A stretch of DNA of 64,000 nt from Pinus tabuliformis (GCA_031772625.1 CM062805.1:517122102-517186101), one strand, 5' to 3'; shown: positions 22,401 through 35,200, counted from the stretch's first letter. The notes: a model not told the origin generated them from the letters alone. Program-made: numbers and translations.

Positions 22401-24256
22401 CTAGAAATATTTCCATTGGGATCAACTCGGAAAAATTACGAAGGAAATCAACTGTTACCAGGAATTTTTCGTGGAAAGTTAATTTTAGAACATTGAAACA
22501 AAACTTTGCCTTTTCATGTTTTAAGAGTCAAGAAAAGGACGAAAGGTGACTCTATCACTTTCGATTGGAAACGAGCTCGAAAGGAGAAGTTCTCGGATGA
22601 TCCTTTTAGTTTTAAAGAGTAAAAAAGGAATGAAAGGGACTACTTTGGAATTCTAGGCAAGAGGTTTACCAGACAAATCGTAAAATTGCATATACACCTT
22701 GGTAATAAATTGAAAGAGAAATTACCAAGGACTTCCCGTATGGCAGTCAATCTTCCCAAATGTTGTGTTCGATGTGTTACGACTCGTAAAGCGGTAGACT
22801 CAACTTCCTATGGATAATAGAATGATAACCTAGTGGGGTCTCCCATTGTATACGCAACAGTATGGGGAGCACAAATCCGTACAAGCATCTATTGCATCAC
22901 AAAAGGAGGAATCACCCAACCTTAGTGAGAACAATAGGAACTAGATTTAATGATGCTGGAACATGTCTCTAGCCTAGACCTCTATATATGTGAGCATTAG
23001 GTTCCAATGCGTTTTTAAGTTCATTCAATAGATTTTAATAGTTAATCTTGAATTAAGTCTTGATTTCAAGGCCCTAACGAATTATATTTAACACTCCCAG
23101 AATGCAACTAGATGAGAAAAAAGACCATTTTCGTTGGATGAATAACCAACTAAGGAAGAGTGAGAGGTTCAATGCATAATAGTTGAATGGAAAACAAGTA
23201 AACCAATCAAAGAAAAAGGAACATTTCTACCATCTACTCAAGCGTGCAAACAATCCAATAAAGAATGAGAAACGCGCATTTTTTCTTTTCAATATCTTAT
23301 TCACAAGAATCTACTAATGTGAAAAATTCATTTTTCAAACCTTAATACAAGATGAATGCACTTTTTAATTTTCTTGAATCAATCATAAGCAACTATATGC
23401 ATAAATGAATCAAAGACTCAAAACTAAAGAAACAATTCTTTCTCACAAAACTGGAAAACTATCTCATTGACTCGGAAGCAAAGAGATCATGTCAAGCAAA
23501 AGAAGAAGACCGAACGAACTAGACAAGGAAGTTGATGACAAAACACATACACCAATCAAGAGGGTGACAAACAAAAAAATAGAAGAAGCCTCAAACTACG
23601 AGAGAGATTCTACCAAGCAGAGTCTAAAGATCTCAATGAAGGAGTGACCCAAGCAAACCAAGCAATGGAGAAACCCTAGGGCATTTAAGTCACATGGTTC
23701 AAGAGAGAGGATTTGAAAAGACTTGAAAACCAAAATCAAAAATATAAACAACCAACACTTTTTACACAACAAAGAGAATAAAAACAAGCTTTAAGGACCA
23801 AACGCACTGCCAATCAAGCAAACAAACCTCAAAATTTGAAACTCACATGAATCGTCACAAGAAAAACACTAGCAACATGCGTCGACAGCAAATCATTGCA
23901 CTTCCCTAACTAAGAACTCTGCAATGTTATCGTGAAAGTACATCAGTTAGTTGCGTCGAGCCGATTTCAAGCCTCGGCGCAACTGTTAGACAATTTATCT
24001 GCGTCGTACAGTAAAAGTTGCAACCCAATAGTCAACGCAGACGTGACTTCTTCTCGATTGTTAGGAAATAAATAGCAACGACCCATAATTAAATAAAAAA
24101 ATGAAAGTTTGACTAAAGCAGGGCCAGATCTATCAATCAAAAGGTTGGGAAGGCTATAGAAGTAATTCAGCAACTTCCAGAATGAAGTATGTTACCCAAA
24201 CAGTAAGGAAGACAATAACCAACAAATCCAATCAACACAAAAGACAAAACACAAGA
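22401..24256. other. Element D 5' leader
   Basis: About 1.85 kb between the primer-binding site and gag on the minus strand. No supported ORF. Long leaders are common in Tat/Ogre elements. Confidence 0.5.
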
Positions 24257-24274
24257 TCCCCAGCGGAGTCGCCA
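24257..24274 (-). other. Primer-binding site of element D (tRNA-Arg)
   Basis: The minus strand reads TGGCGACTCCGCTGGGGA, 18 bases complementary to the 3' end of a plant tRNA-Arg (CCA included), three bases after the LTR. This is the primer used by Ogre/Tat-type elements. Confidence 0.85.
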
Positions 24275-24277
24275 ACT

Positions 24278-25408
24278 TGTAACACAGGTAAGTTCCCTCT
24301 ACGGACAGAGGCAACCCCTCTAGCCCTAGAGTGGTTCTAGTCACTGCACAAACAATATCAAAGCAAGCTTCCTTAGAAAGTTGATGTTATGAAGACCTAC
24401 ATTCAATCCAACATTTGATGAAGTCCTCGTCGTGTTGCTCCAGCTCTTCATTCTTCTAGTCATTCATACCTGAAAAAAATAAGTAGAGAAACACCACAAA
24501 CGCAAATATAAAACAACCAAACAATATTCTTGAAGAGTCAAGGAACATCAATATATCGACATATAATTTAACGCACGATATAGGAAGCAAACTGTTGATT
24601 TGTATTAATATAAATAAAAGTAAACTTACAATTGGGCCTTGATGTTGTAAGCCTCCTTGAAGGGTCTTGTCGATATGTCTCCGTAAGAATTTACTTGTGA
24701 ACTGTCTCCTGAGGGAACATATGACTCTCTCTTCTGTCCAAAAGGGTTGATACTAGAAAGTTCTCAAGCCAACTCTACTCAAGCATCTCTCAAATCACAA
24801 CACAAATGAGGCTACTTCCATACTCCAATAACACTCTCTACCTCTACTCCTCCCTTAGAAACTTGAAACTATAAAATTACATCTAGCTATCATTCCATTA
24901 CATCCAAGCTAGCTGATGTTATTCGTGGAGGAGATATTTATAGGAGGGAGAGGTCCCATAAGATAACAAAGGAGGAGCTTATCTCTTAGGGAGGTTGCAC
25001 AAAAGGTGGAACAACTATCCCGGAGGAGAAATACAAGCTCAACTGACTCAACAACCAACCCTAGAACCGCCCATGAAGAAATTCATCTAGAAGTTTTGAC
25101 AAGTTGTTGAAAAACTTGCCAAATCTGGCTTGTCACGAGTGCAACACAGGGACAAAGTGAAGACTTCACTAGGGCTAGTGTTAACTTGTCAATCTTCGCA
25201 AGGAGGATAACTTATCACTCGCACCGACCCAAAAACTTAGGTAAAAAGGGTCTTCTTCAGTGATAATGAAATGAGACACTCTTCCTGAGATTGCAAGGAA
25301 GGAAATGATACATAGCTAGCAACATGACACAGCACAGATGTCAGTAATATGGACTGGCAGTATCTGAGATTAGGGAATGAAAAGTCGGTGACAAAATACT
25401 ATGTAATA
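24278..25408 (-). repeat. Element D 5' LTR
   Basis: 1131 bp, TGTAACA...TGTAATA in plus-strand reading. It is uninterrupted and homologous to 7033-7929 plus 13797-14036. It is followed by TSD GATAG. Confidence 0.9.
24934..24943 (-). promoter_or_regulatory. TATA-like box in element D 5' LTR
   Basis: Minus strand ctataaatat, conserved in the other LTR at 7689-7698. Confidence 0.45.
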
Positions 25409-25413
25409 GATAG

Positions 25414-26693
25414 AGACAAGCAAGAATGAAAATAAGAATGAATGATACAGATAATCTTGAAAATGTGACAATAAAGGAGTTTTAATTAAACACAGATGAA
25501 AAGATATTGTATCACGTCGAGCCACTCTTCAATCATAAATGACATTAACTCATACCAAATGCCCACTAATGGTTCCTTATTGCTACCTTTATTGCTCATT
25601 AATGTTCCACATCATAAAACAGGAAGGAAAACTTTTAAGGTGGCAAGCTTTAATTTGCGAAAATGTTGATTTTACGATTGTGATGCAATATCGCAAATCG
25701 CATTTGATTGTGCACTTTCTTGTTTCTTTGGTTCCTGCAGGAAGCAATATGTGGGAAATTATTTATTTTTTTTTAAAGTGAAACTTTTTTGATGGGATTT
25801 TCCTTATAAATCTTTTTCATTTCCGCACCGACTTTAAGCATTATTTTATAACATGGTTTTCAATCGGGTCCAGGATTTTATCGCATTTCGCAACATCATG
25901 TGGTTTGTAAGGTTTTGGACCTTTCTTAAGTGTTTCAGATGCGATGCGATAAGGTTGAATGCCTCATCGCAATATCCCATTTCGCATGTTTCAACATGCT
26001 TCATGAGAGTGCACCCTTTGTGAATGACGATATGTGATATGGGTTTTTGTTTCAATAGGAAATGGCTTAGGACCTAGTTTTTAATGGAAAGGCCTAATGA
26101 TATCTAGGTTAAGCACAGTGATTCCTTTAGATCGCATCTCGTGAGTTTTTATTTTTAATAAGGCTTTTAACACACTCGGTCTAGCGATATGCAAAAGGGA
26201 GAGTATTGCTAGTTTTCAAAGGGTTTTGACTTGATATCTTGTTTTATTCCAAAATTTTAAAAGAAATTGTCTAAATGCTAAATCTTTTTTTTGGAAGGAT
26301 TTTTAAGGGTCCCCATTTATTGATAGAATATTAGCTATTATATTAATAGATGGGGGGTTGTTGAATATCACAACATTGGCGATTCACTGGAAGAACCAAT
26401 TATCTTTGACAGTTTTTTGAAATTTATAAAAACTTCCAAAATAAAGTTAGTTCAGAAAATAAAATACATGAAATATAAGATAAGTAACATTTCTCTGAAT
26501 AATAAAAACAAAATCTACTTAATTATCATCCATTTGATTATTCTCTTCAATATGAAAATTTCTTTGTCTACATCAGCCATTACTGGGTTTTAAAGATAAA
26601 AACAAGGGACTCTCACAAATCAGCTTTTAGATGTACTCAGTTGTCATAGGTAGAGCCTCTGCTGCCAAAAGGTGTCCATAGCCTCGACAAGGT
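25414..26693. other. Element A spacer, non-coding
   Basis: 1.28 kb between the D and Copia-1 insertions, with no supported gene. It has several 'atcgcat' and 'ttcgca' phrases between 25660 and 26130. In the reconstruction it lies between A's integrase and aORF and could include an intron. Confidence 0.4.
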
Positions 26694-27193
26694 TATAGTT
26701 TTTAACCCCATACAGAAATTACCTGCATATGAATTCCAAAACATAGAAAATAAACAATGCGAGAGCATAACACATAAAACACATATACACAGAGATTTTC
26801 CCTGCATCCCAAAACCGGGACTACCAGCTTGATTTTTCATTATGTTCCTTTCAATGTTACAATACATATTTATACATGCCAAAGCATCCAATACCATGGA
26901 CCGAAAACCATCGCGTCCAAAACCATGGACTGAAAACCATCGCGTCTAAAACCATGTGCAAAAATCATGCACAAAACCATAGGTAGGTCCACCCAACCTA
27001 ACATAGGGTCCAGAAAACAAAATTTTCTAGGGTGCTGCCCCAGACCCCATAGAGGGGGGTTACCTGCACCCCTCAAACCCCCTATGAGACCCCCACTACG
27101 CAATCGACGCAACGAAGGGGGGCCTCCGCCCCCCCTCTAACCCCTAGTTAACCACATGGGCTAGTCATGGAAAGAATATAACACAACCCAACA
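26694..27193 (-). repeat. Copia-1 3' LTR
   Basis: 500 bp. The outer end reads TA where the partner reads TG. It has an extra 'catggaccgaaaaccatcg' unit near 26895-26950 relative to the other LTR. A G/C-run cluster lies at 27010-27145. Confidence 0.88.
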
Positions 27194-27203
27194 CTCTCCC
27201 ACT
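27194..27203 (-). other. Copia-1 polypurine tract
   Basis: The minus strand reads gtgggagag directly before the 3' LTR. This is the same motif that precedes the Copia-2 3' LTR. Confidence 0.8.
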
Positions 27204-27242
27204 CGTTGTTTTCTTTCCACAGGGGGGCACAAGAGAGCTTAG

Positions 27243-30200
27243 TCATTTATCTAACCCTGCAATGCCCATTGTTTCCCTACACCAAGAGAACTTCTTAGAG
27301 CTCACATATTTTGTCAATGCATCTGCAGTATTCTTCAAAGTGTCCACCTATACCAGCAACACCTTTTTGTCTTCTATCATATCCCTCACAAAGTGATATT
27401 GAACATCAATGTGCTTTGTCTTTGAATGACATGCAAGGTTCTTTCCCAAGAAAATTCCACTTTGGTTTTCATAGTCTATCCTTATAGCTCCCTGTACTAA
27501 CCCCATACTTAAACACAATCTTTGTAACCAAACTGCTTCCTTGCTTGCATGAGTGGCTGCCATGTAGTTAGCCTCTGTAGTTGATAGTGCCAATACAGAT
27601 TGTTTCTTACTCATCCAACTGACTACACCTCCAAATAGGTTAAACACATACCCACTTGTAGATCTTCTCTGATCCAAATCTCCAGCCCAGTCTGCATCAA
27701 CAAAGCCATGAATATCCAACACTCTGTCCAATCTTGTTCTTCCTTGTTAGCACAAACCATAATCACTAGTGCCATGCAAATACCTGAAAACCCACTTCAC
27801 TGTTGTCCAGTGCTCCTTCCATGGTTTTGACATAAACCTGCTCAATACTCCCACTACATGTGCAATCTCTGGTCTAGTATAGACCACTGCATACATCATG
27901 CTACTGACTGCACTTGCATATGGAACACGGGACATGTCCTCTTCCTCTTCTTGTGTCTTAGGACACTATTCAATAGATAACCTCACACCTACAGGAATAA
28001 CAACCTTCACCGGTTTACTATCCTGCATATTAAACCTCTGAAGTATTGTCTCAAAATACTTCCTTTGTTTTAACGAGAGCTTCCTCTTTTCCCAGTCTCT
28101 TTTAATTTCCATTCCAAAAATATAGTTTGCAGCACCAATATCTTTCATGTCGAATTTGGAGGACAATTGGGTCTTCAAATCCTGGATAATTTCTTTTTCA
28201 TTTCCAACCAACAACATATCATCCACATACAAGACCAGATAAATAACACAGTCACCAATTAATTTAAAATACAGACAGTGATCTGCTTTGATTCTAGTGA
28301 AGCCAAGTCCTCGTATAAATGTATCAAATTTTTGATACCACATCCTTGGTGACTGTTTTAACCCATACAGAGACTTCTTTAACTTGCATATCTTTTCCTT
28401 CTTACCCTTGACTGCAAAACATTCAGGTTGCTTCATGTAGATCTTCTCTTCCAGATCCCCATGAAGAAATGTTGTCTTCACATCCATCTGTTCTACCTCA
28501 GAATTAAAAGCAGAAACAACAAATAAAAGTAATCTAATAGAATCTACCTTGGAAACAGGAGAAAAAATATCACCAAAATCAATTCTTGGCACCTGGGAAT
28601 AACCTTTTTTTACCAACCGAGATTTGTATTTCTCCACCTTTCCTTCTACATTTGTCTTCTTCTTGAACACCCATTTGTTGCCAATGGGTTTCCTTCTAGC
28701 CGGCAACTCCACCAGATCCCAAGCCTCATTTTTGTGCAAAGATGCCATTTCATCAACCGTGGCCTCTTTCCATATTTTTCCATCCTCTGAATCTACTGCT
28801 TCACAGTTCTGGGATCATCATAAGTAACAAATAAAGCAAAATTTGAACAAAAATCAGATGGACTATACCTTTCCGACTGCCTTCTTTCTCGAACTAATAT
28901 TCTCACACCCAGAGTTTGTGGCTCTTCATATTTTGATTCCTCCTCTGCTGTAGAGTCTGATTCTTCCTCCTTAAGCTCAAACTCTATCTTCTCAAGTTGC
29001 TTTGGTTGGAATTCATGTTTAATAACATCTTTCACCTCTCTGAACACCACATCTCGGTTGTACACAACCTTCCTTATTACTCGGTTCCAAAGCTTATAAC
29101 CCTTTAAACCATCCTTATACCCAATAAAGATGCACTTTTCTAATTTACTATCCAACTTGGTTCTTTTCTCCTTTGGAACATGTACATATGCATCACATCC
29201 AAATACCTTCAAATGTGAAAGAGAGGGTTTCTTACCGGTCCATACCTCTTGTGGAGTCTTATCCTCCAACGCTAATGAAGGTGATTTGTTGACCACATGC
29301 TGTCTCCACCGCCTCTGCCCAAAATTCTTGTCCTAACCTGGCACCACTGAGCATGCTCCGTGCCCTTTCCATCAACGTCTTGTTCATTCTTTCTGCAACT
29401 CCATTTTTCTAAGGTGTGTATGGAGTAGTCTTATGTCGTGCTATACCACACTTCTTACAAAATTCTTCAAATTCCTTATTGCAAAACTCTTCACCGTTAT
29501 CTGTCCCCAACACCTTTATCTTCTTCTCTGTCTGGTTTTCCACCAGAGCCTTAAATTCTTTAAACTTGTCAAAGACTTTAGATTTCTTCTTAAGGAAATA
29601 TATCCATGTATTCCTTGAGAAGTCATCTATAAATGATACATAGTACATAGACTTACCTAGTGATGGAACCTTCACAGGTCCAAACACATCAATGTGCACA
29701 AGTTCTAATATATGTTTCACCCTCTTACCACCAGAGGGGAAACTCACCCGATTCTGCTTCCCATATACACAATGTTCACAAAAATCAAAATCCAGAGAGC
29801 TATTACTCATACCTTCTACCATACCTTTACCATGAAGTATTTGAAGGCCCTTCTCTCCAATATGTCTAAGCCTTTGATGCCACAACATGGTCTTTTCTCC
29901 AGAAACCACTAGATTTTCTGCTCCACTTTCATGAACCATAGAACTGTTGCACCCATCAACAACAATGCTACCTTGCATCTTGTACAGAGTTCCAATTTGA
30001 ACTCCTCGCATCAATACCAGTGCTCCCTGAACCATCTTGCAGGTATCCTTCTTGAACACTTTTTTAACGCCTGCATCATCCAGCTTGCTTACAGAAATCA
30101 TATTTCTGGCTAATGCAAGAATATGCAGAACACCTGGAAGTGTTCTAACCCTTCCACATTGCAACTTCAACTTCAATTTTCTGCAACCAATGATTCTAGC

Positions 30201-31151
30201 CTTCTTGTCATACCCCAAGAAGACATCACCACCATCATATTTCTCATACTCGCAAAACCACTCTCTATGGGGATTGAAGTGAAAGGATTCACCTGAGTCA
30301 ATCAACCATGCCTCATGATCTACATGTGTACTTGAAGAAGACAAGTACACATCCCCACCTTCCTCTGAGGTGGTTTTCACCTCTGCAGAAAGAGCATCAT
30401 CAGATCCCTTTACTTTATCAGGAGCTTTAGATTTACAATCCCTTTTGTAGTGCACTTCCTTTCCACATTTCCAGCACACCACCTTTACAAGTTTTCCTAG
30501 AGATTTAGATCTCCCACTCAATGACTTATTTTCATTTCTGTTCTGGGACCGTCCTCTTACAGACAAGGCATCACCATTCTGGCTCTCCTTATTTTTCCGT
30601 CTCATCTCCTCCATTAGCAAGGATGAGACTATCTCATCAAATTGCAAGGCAATTGTATTGCTACCTATTGCAATAACTAGACTATCTGAAGAATCTGGTA
30701 GAGAGCACAACAAATTGATGCACTTATCTTCGTCTCAAATTTTAATATCAACAGATAATAACTGACTTACCACATTATTAAATGCATTCAGATGCTCTGT
30801 CACTGAGTCTCCATATTTCATCCTTAGGTTATACCACTTTTTCCACAGGAATAGTTTATTCACTAGAGACTTAGATTATTACAAATTCCCTAACTTGTCC
30901 CACAAAGCCTTCATCGTAGCTTCCCCTGATACATTCAACAATAATGAATCTGAGACACACAATCGTATTGTGCTCTTTTCCTTTCAATCCAACTTCTTCC
31001 ATTCTTCATCAAACACTCCCGTTGGTTTAGTACCTAGATCTACCGCGATCCACTGATCTTTATCCACCAACAAATCCTCCATCTTGAGTTTCCACAACTC
31101 AAAACTCTGACCATTAAATTTCTCAATCTTTATCTTTCCACTGCTCGCCAT
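27243..31151 (-). pseudogene. gag-pol: Copia-1 gag-pol, multiple stops and two frameshifts
   Basis: From ATG 31151, the copia order is: gag; CWKCGKEVHYKRDC zinc knuckle near 30460; protease WLIDSGESFHF; GAG-pre-integrase LWHQRLRHIGEKGL near 29885; integrase core with IDVFGPV, LGTDNGEEFCN and (after a stop) the E-containing block; RT with YVDDMLLVG near 28220; RNase H with [19 protein letters not shown] and a [16 protein letters not shown]-terminal stretch. In-frame stops lie at 30984-30986, 30876-30881 (two), 30735-30737, 29409-29411, 27966-27968 and 27747-27749, with another near 27345. The segment 29296-28793 is in a different frame from the blocks on both sides, so two indels compensate. 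Dead as a protein-coding gene. Its RT is closely related in layout to Copia-2. Confidence 0.9.
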
Positions 31152-31260
31152 CTTCTTTCACCACCAGAATCGATCTCGCAAATCTCCCACTAAACAGGGT
31201 CTGACACAGGCCCGAGTGAAACCCCTCAGCAACAAAGGCATCCCCTTGTAGCCAAAACAA

Positions 31261-31271
31261 CTCTGATACCA
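31261..31271 (-). other. Copia-1 primer-binding site (tRNA-iMet)
   Basis: Minus strand TGGTATCAGAG, two bases after the LTR end. It matches the initiator tRNA-Met 3' end. Confidence 0.85.
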
Positions 31272-31273
31272 AA

Positions 31274-31741
31274 TGTAGGTTTTAACCCCGTATAGAAATT
31301 ACCTGCATGCGAATTCTAAAACACAGAAAATAAACAATGCGAGAGCATAACACATAAAACACATATACACAGAGATTTTCCCCTGGATCCCAAAATCGGG
31401 ACTACCAGCTTGATTTTTCATTATGTTCCTTTCAATGCAATACATATTTATACATGTCGAAGCATCCAATACCATGGACCGAAAACCATCGCGTCCAAAA
31501 CCATGTGCGGAAATCATGCACAAAACCATAAGTAGGTCCTCCCAACCTAACATAGGGTCCATAAAACAAAATTTTCCGAGGCGTTGCCCCAAACCCCATA
31601 GAAGGGGGTTACCTGCACCCCTAAAACCCCCTGTGACCCCCCCGCTATGCAATCGGCGCAACGAAGGGGGGGCTCCGCCCCCCCTCTAACCCCCGTTAAC
31701 TACGTGGGCTAGTCATGGAAAGAATATAACACAACCCAACA
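31274..31741 (-). repeat. Copia-1 5' LTR
   Basis: 468 bp, with TG...CA ends in plus-strand reading (TGTAGG...CAACA). It contains a G/C-run cluster at 31575-31700. Confidence 0.9.
31444..31452 (-). promoter_or_regulatory. TATA-like box in Copia-1 5' LTR
   Basis: Minus strand tataaatat, conserved in the other LTR at 26866-26874. Confidence 0.45.
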
Positions 31742-32510
31742 AGGGTTACCTTTTAACCAGCAATGATTCAATAACTCATCTAGATAAGAATGCATTTTTT
31801 TAAAGATAATTTCATATTCATATACTTATTTTCCTTTTCATTTTTCTAAACAATTCTCTTTTCTTTAAAATTTTAATTTTTTTCCTTAAAGGCCATTTTC
31901 TTGGTTTGGTGACTAAAATTGACAATGCCACTTACTGGTTGTAACTTAATTGAACAAGCTAGCTCTTAATGAGACCCCTTGTCCTTTGACTGACAAAATC
32001 TCAAGCCATTACCCTGTTTTGATATGCAGTATTGGTAATGTCAGCTAGTTATTTCCCTATGATAATGGTAAGTCAGCTCTTGATGAGACCTCTTATCCTT
32101 TAATTTTAAGCATATTTTAGAATTACACTCTAAAAAATGAAAGCTTACTAGATGGAGAGAATCATTAACTCCTTAAGAGTTTCTGGATAACAATCATAGA
32201 GTTAAATATGCTTTTCTATAGATAGGCCTTGTTTTGTTAACGATAGTTTTCTTAACTGATGGTAGAGCAAGGTTCTTTTACAAAGTTGAGTTTCACCAAA
32301 GGGTAACTAATTTTAGTAGAGGACAAGAAATTTCAGAGAGATAGAACTTAGCTTATGTTTCGAATGAAAAATTATCTTGTTAAAAATATCTACTTATACA
32401 AATGAAAAGTCAAAATATAAAAGAGACTTATTATAAAGGCCAAAAGTAAAAGCTACTAAACTTTTATTTTCCTAAAAAGTAAAAACAACAATATATAATG
32501 GATAGAATAG
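31742..32510. other. Element A spacer downstream of integrase
   Basis: AT-rich, no gene. Two copies of the phrase 'agctcttRatgagacc' lie near 31961 and 32073, with 'cttRtcctttRa' following each, which suggests a short diverged duplication. Confidence 0.4.
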
Positions 32511-33790
32511 GTTATTTCTTGAGGATCTGCCCACTTACATGCAAAGAATCTCTCTTGCCTGATAAATCTTGCAATAAAAAGGTTGATGGACCTATTTGTT
32601 AGACAATCTGAAACGGGCCAAGCCACATTCTTTGGAACTTGGTATGCTTACCCTTTTCCTCATGTGCTTTATCCCATTTCAATACCAAGTCTCTAAGTTG
32701 GCAGGATTTTGAACTTACAAAATTTGCATCAAATGAAGATTTGACTAACTGTTGATGATGTGCATATATGATTTTGGCCTTTTCCCTTTCTTCTTTGAGC
32801 TTAAGGATTTGTGATTGTCTCACTTGCATAAAGGAGGAAGGGGTTTCCTTAATAAATTGAACTAGGGCTAGAGAGGGAATAGCTACATTTGTAGGGAGGA
32901 CAACTTCTTTCCCATAGACCAAATTAAAAGGAGAAGTGCCTATTGAGGCCTTCTATGTTATTCAATCTACCCATAGAGCAAATATTAAAGATTTGTGTCA
33001 GTTTTTCTGACTTTGATCAACGGTTCATTTGATAATTATTATGAGGTTTTTGTTTGTAGATTCGGCCAAACCATTTCCCTAAGGATAATAGTTAGCATAG
33101 TATTTAAGTTTAAAACCTCTTTTAAGATCAAATTCTGTCATAGTATTGCCTGTAAAATAAGATGCATTATCAAACATGAGAGAAGATGGCAGACCGAATC
33201 TGGTAATAATAAACTAATCAATAAATTCAATGATTTTTTCAAAATTGGCTACCTTAAGTTGAATTTCTTCCACCCATTTTGTGAAGTAATCAGTTGTTGT
33301 AAGGATATATTTATGCTGCTTTGAAGAGTGAGGAATGATCTCACCTATTATGTCCAGTCCCCATTGTTCAAATGGTTGTTCAATGTTGACTGGTTGCAAT
33401 GGTAATGTGGGTTTCCTCTATCTCCCAATAGCTGTTTGACAAACTTTAAATTTCCTTACATAATCGTGTGCATCTCTAAATAAGGTTGTCCAATAATAGC
33501 CAGCATGCAAGACTTTATGTGCGGTTGTATCCCCTCCAAAATGTCCACCATCTAGTGCATCATGGAGTTCCTACAAAACCTTTCTAGACTCAGATTTTTC
33601 AAGACATCTAAGCAAACAGAATCATAATTTATTCTAAATAACACATGATTGATGATTTGATATTGTCTAGCTTTTAACCTCAAAGCCATTTTTCTTTTGT
33701 AACTTAGCTGCGTAGGGGCATATCCATTTTTCAAATAAAAAATGATATCAACATATTTTCATTCGGTGTCATTGAGGCTTACCTCATATA
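32511..33790 (-). pseudogene. Element A integrase
   Basis: A minus-strand integrase in at least three frames. Blocks seen are: a zinc-binding-like region (about 33560-33430); the core with FEQWGLDIIGEI near 33360 (first Asp), MFDNASYFTG near 33180 (second Asp) and GLAESTNKN near 33090 (Glu); then LVYGKEVVLPTNVAIP near 32920 and a GPY-type module with FQRMWLGPFQIV near 32610. This is the enzyme that would insert cDNA in the nucleus. Stops are frequent, so it is inactive. Order after RNase H is normal for Ty3/gypsy. Confidence 0.8.
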
Positions 33791-33860
33791 CTTGTATATC
33801 ATCACCTAAATGTTGTAGTGCTGGTAAGTTGGATGCTCCTGCTAACATTCTACAAAAACA

Positions 33861-34316
33861 TTAACCTTTTAAAATTTTGGCTAGTATAATCCCTATGTCA
33901 TATTCTTGCATTGTTGTTAGCCAATTTTCCCTTTTTTCACCTACATCCCTTTGAATTGACAGATTTCTCGCTGCTGAAAACAGGACTATTACCTTGGTGT
34001 GGGTTTTGAGGAGAAAGGGTCTGAAATGCTTTATTGATTTGAAAACAGTGAAAGCTTTTTTTTCAACACCGGAATAGTTTAATTCAGCCCCCTGCAAATT
34101 GGAGCTAAAGAAATAAATCAGCACTTTGGCTTGATCATCATTGACCAGTGTTAATATAGTTGCATATGATTTCTCGGAAGCAAAGGTATATAAAATGAAA
34201 TGATTAGAAAAATTTGGGGTTGCTAGTGAGGGAGCATTTAAGATTGCTTGTTTAATCATATCAAAGGCTTCATTCTCAGTATGTCCCCATTTAAAAAGAT
34301 ATTTTTTCTTAATCAT
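33861..34316 (-). pseudogene. Element A RT-linked RNase H
   Basis: An open stretch of 151 codons with the Ty3/gypsy RNase H layout: LYTFASEKSYATILTLV (catalytic DAS-type position altered), LNYSGVEKKAFTVFKSIKHFRPFLL (Glu present as VEKK) and a C-terminal EYDIGIILAK. The change at the first acidic position fits general decay. Confidence 0.7.
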
Positions 34317-34337
34317 GGATTGGAGTGGTAAAACAAT

Positions 34338-35200
34338 TCATAAAAATTCAGGGACAAATATTTTGAAAAAAATTATCTGGTATAGGAACTGCATAGATTT
34401 TTTGTTATGAGGTAAAGGAATTTCAAAAATTTCTCTTATCCTATCTGGGTCAATGTGAATCCCTTCTTTGGGTACAATGAATCCAAGGAGTTTTCCTTCA
34501 CTTAAAGCAAAGAAAGATTTCTTGGGATTAAGAGAAATTCCATACCTCTGACAACACTCAAAGATTTGTTTTAAATATTTCAAATGATTACTACACTTTT
34601 TAGAGTATACAGTTATATCATCTAAATAGATTACTATTGATTTGTTTACCAAACCTTTGAAAGCTATGTCCATGGCTCTTTGAAACGTTGCACCAGCATT
34701 GATTAACCCAAATGGCATCTTTTTATAGGCATAGGTGCCCCATTTGGTTCTAAATTTAGTCTTTGGCCGGTCATCTGGATGTACTAGAATCTAATTATAA
34801 CCTGAAAATCCATCTAGAAAAGACATTAGTTCTGAGCCTGCAACTGATTGCACTATCTATTCCATAGGAGGCAATGAAATTTTTTCCTTGTGGTAGGCTT
34901 TGTTGAGATTGCGAAAGTCTATACATATTCGAATATCACCATTCTTTTTTCTGATAGGAACAAGGTTAGAAACCCAACTTGAGTGCCTGACAAGAAAGAT
35001 AATTTTGGCCTTGAGCAACTTATTCAATTCAGATTTTATTTGATTTTCTAGATTTTGGTTAATATTTTTTAGCTTTTGTTGCATGGGCTTTTCATCACAT
35101 ATCATGGGGATGGTATGTTGAATTATAGAAGTGTCCTATGTCTTAAGATCTTCATAGTTCCAAGCAAAGGCATTCTTGTATTTCTTCAACAAATGAACGA
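34338..35200 (-). pseudogene. Element A reverse transcriptase
   Basis: Two open blocks (35105-34857 and 34718-34338) and the stretch between them cover the RT. It has an upstream FAWNYEDL-type lead-in, then WVSNLVPIRKKNGDIRICIDFRNLNK, SFLDGFSGYN, KMPFGLINAGATFQRAMDIAF and IYLDDITVYS (catalytic YLDD), followed by GISLNPKKSFFAL and LGFIVPKEGIHIDPDRI. These phrases are typical of Tat-clade Ty3/gypsy RT. Stops interrupt at the block edges. The lead-in is continuous with the archaeal-type RNase H upstream. Confidence 0.85.

Larger units (their letters stand above)
7033..25408 (-). mobile_element. Element D: Tat-like Ty3/gypsy, nested insertion in its 3' LTR
   Basis: LTRs are 7033-14036 (interrupted by element E; about 1132 bp once E and one TSD copy are removed) and 24278-25408 (1131 bp). 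Both begin TGTNACA and end TGTAAYA. The target-site duplication GATAG lies at 7028-7032 and 25409-25413. The primer site at 24257-24274 matches the 3' end of plant tRNA-Arg, as in Ogre/Tat elements. Reading on the minus strand gives gag, protease, a repeat-rich linker and an archaeal-type RNase H. RT and integrase are absent. An additional ORF follows on the opposite strand. Without E the element is about 12.5 kb. It is defective and would depend on proteins from a relative. Confidence 0.88.
26694..31741 (-). mobile_element. Copia-1: Ty1/copia element
   Basis: 5048 bp. LTRs are 26694-27193 (500 bp) and 31274-31741 (468 bp). The TSD is AAGGT (26689-26693) against AGGGT (31742-31746), with one mismatch. 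The primer site for tRNA-iMet is at 31261-31271 and the purine tract at 27194-27203. The gag-pol frame has several stops and two frameshifts. The length difference between LTRs comes mainly from a ~28-bp duplicated unit ('catggaccgaaaaccatcg') in the left copy. Confidence 0.9.
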
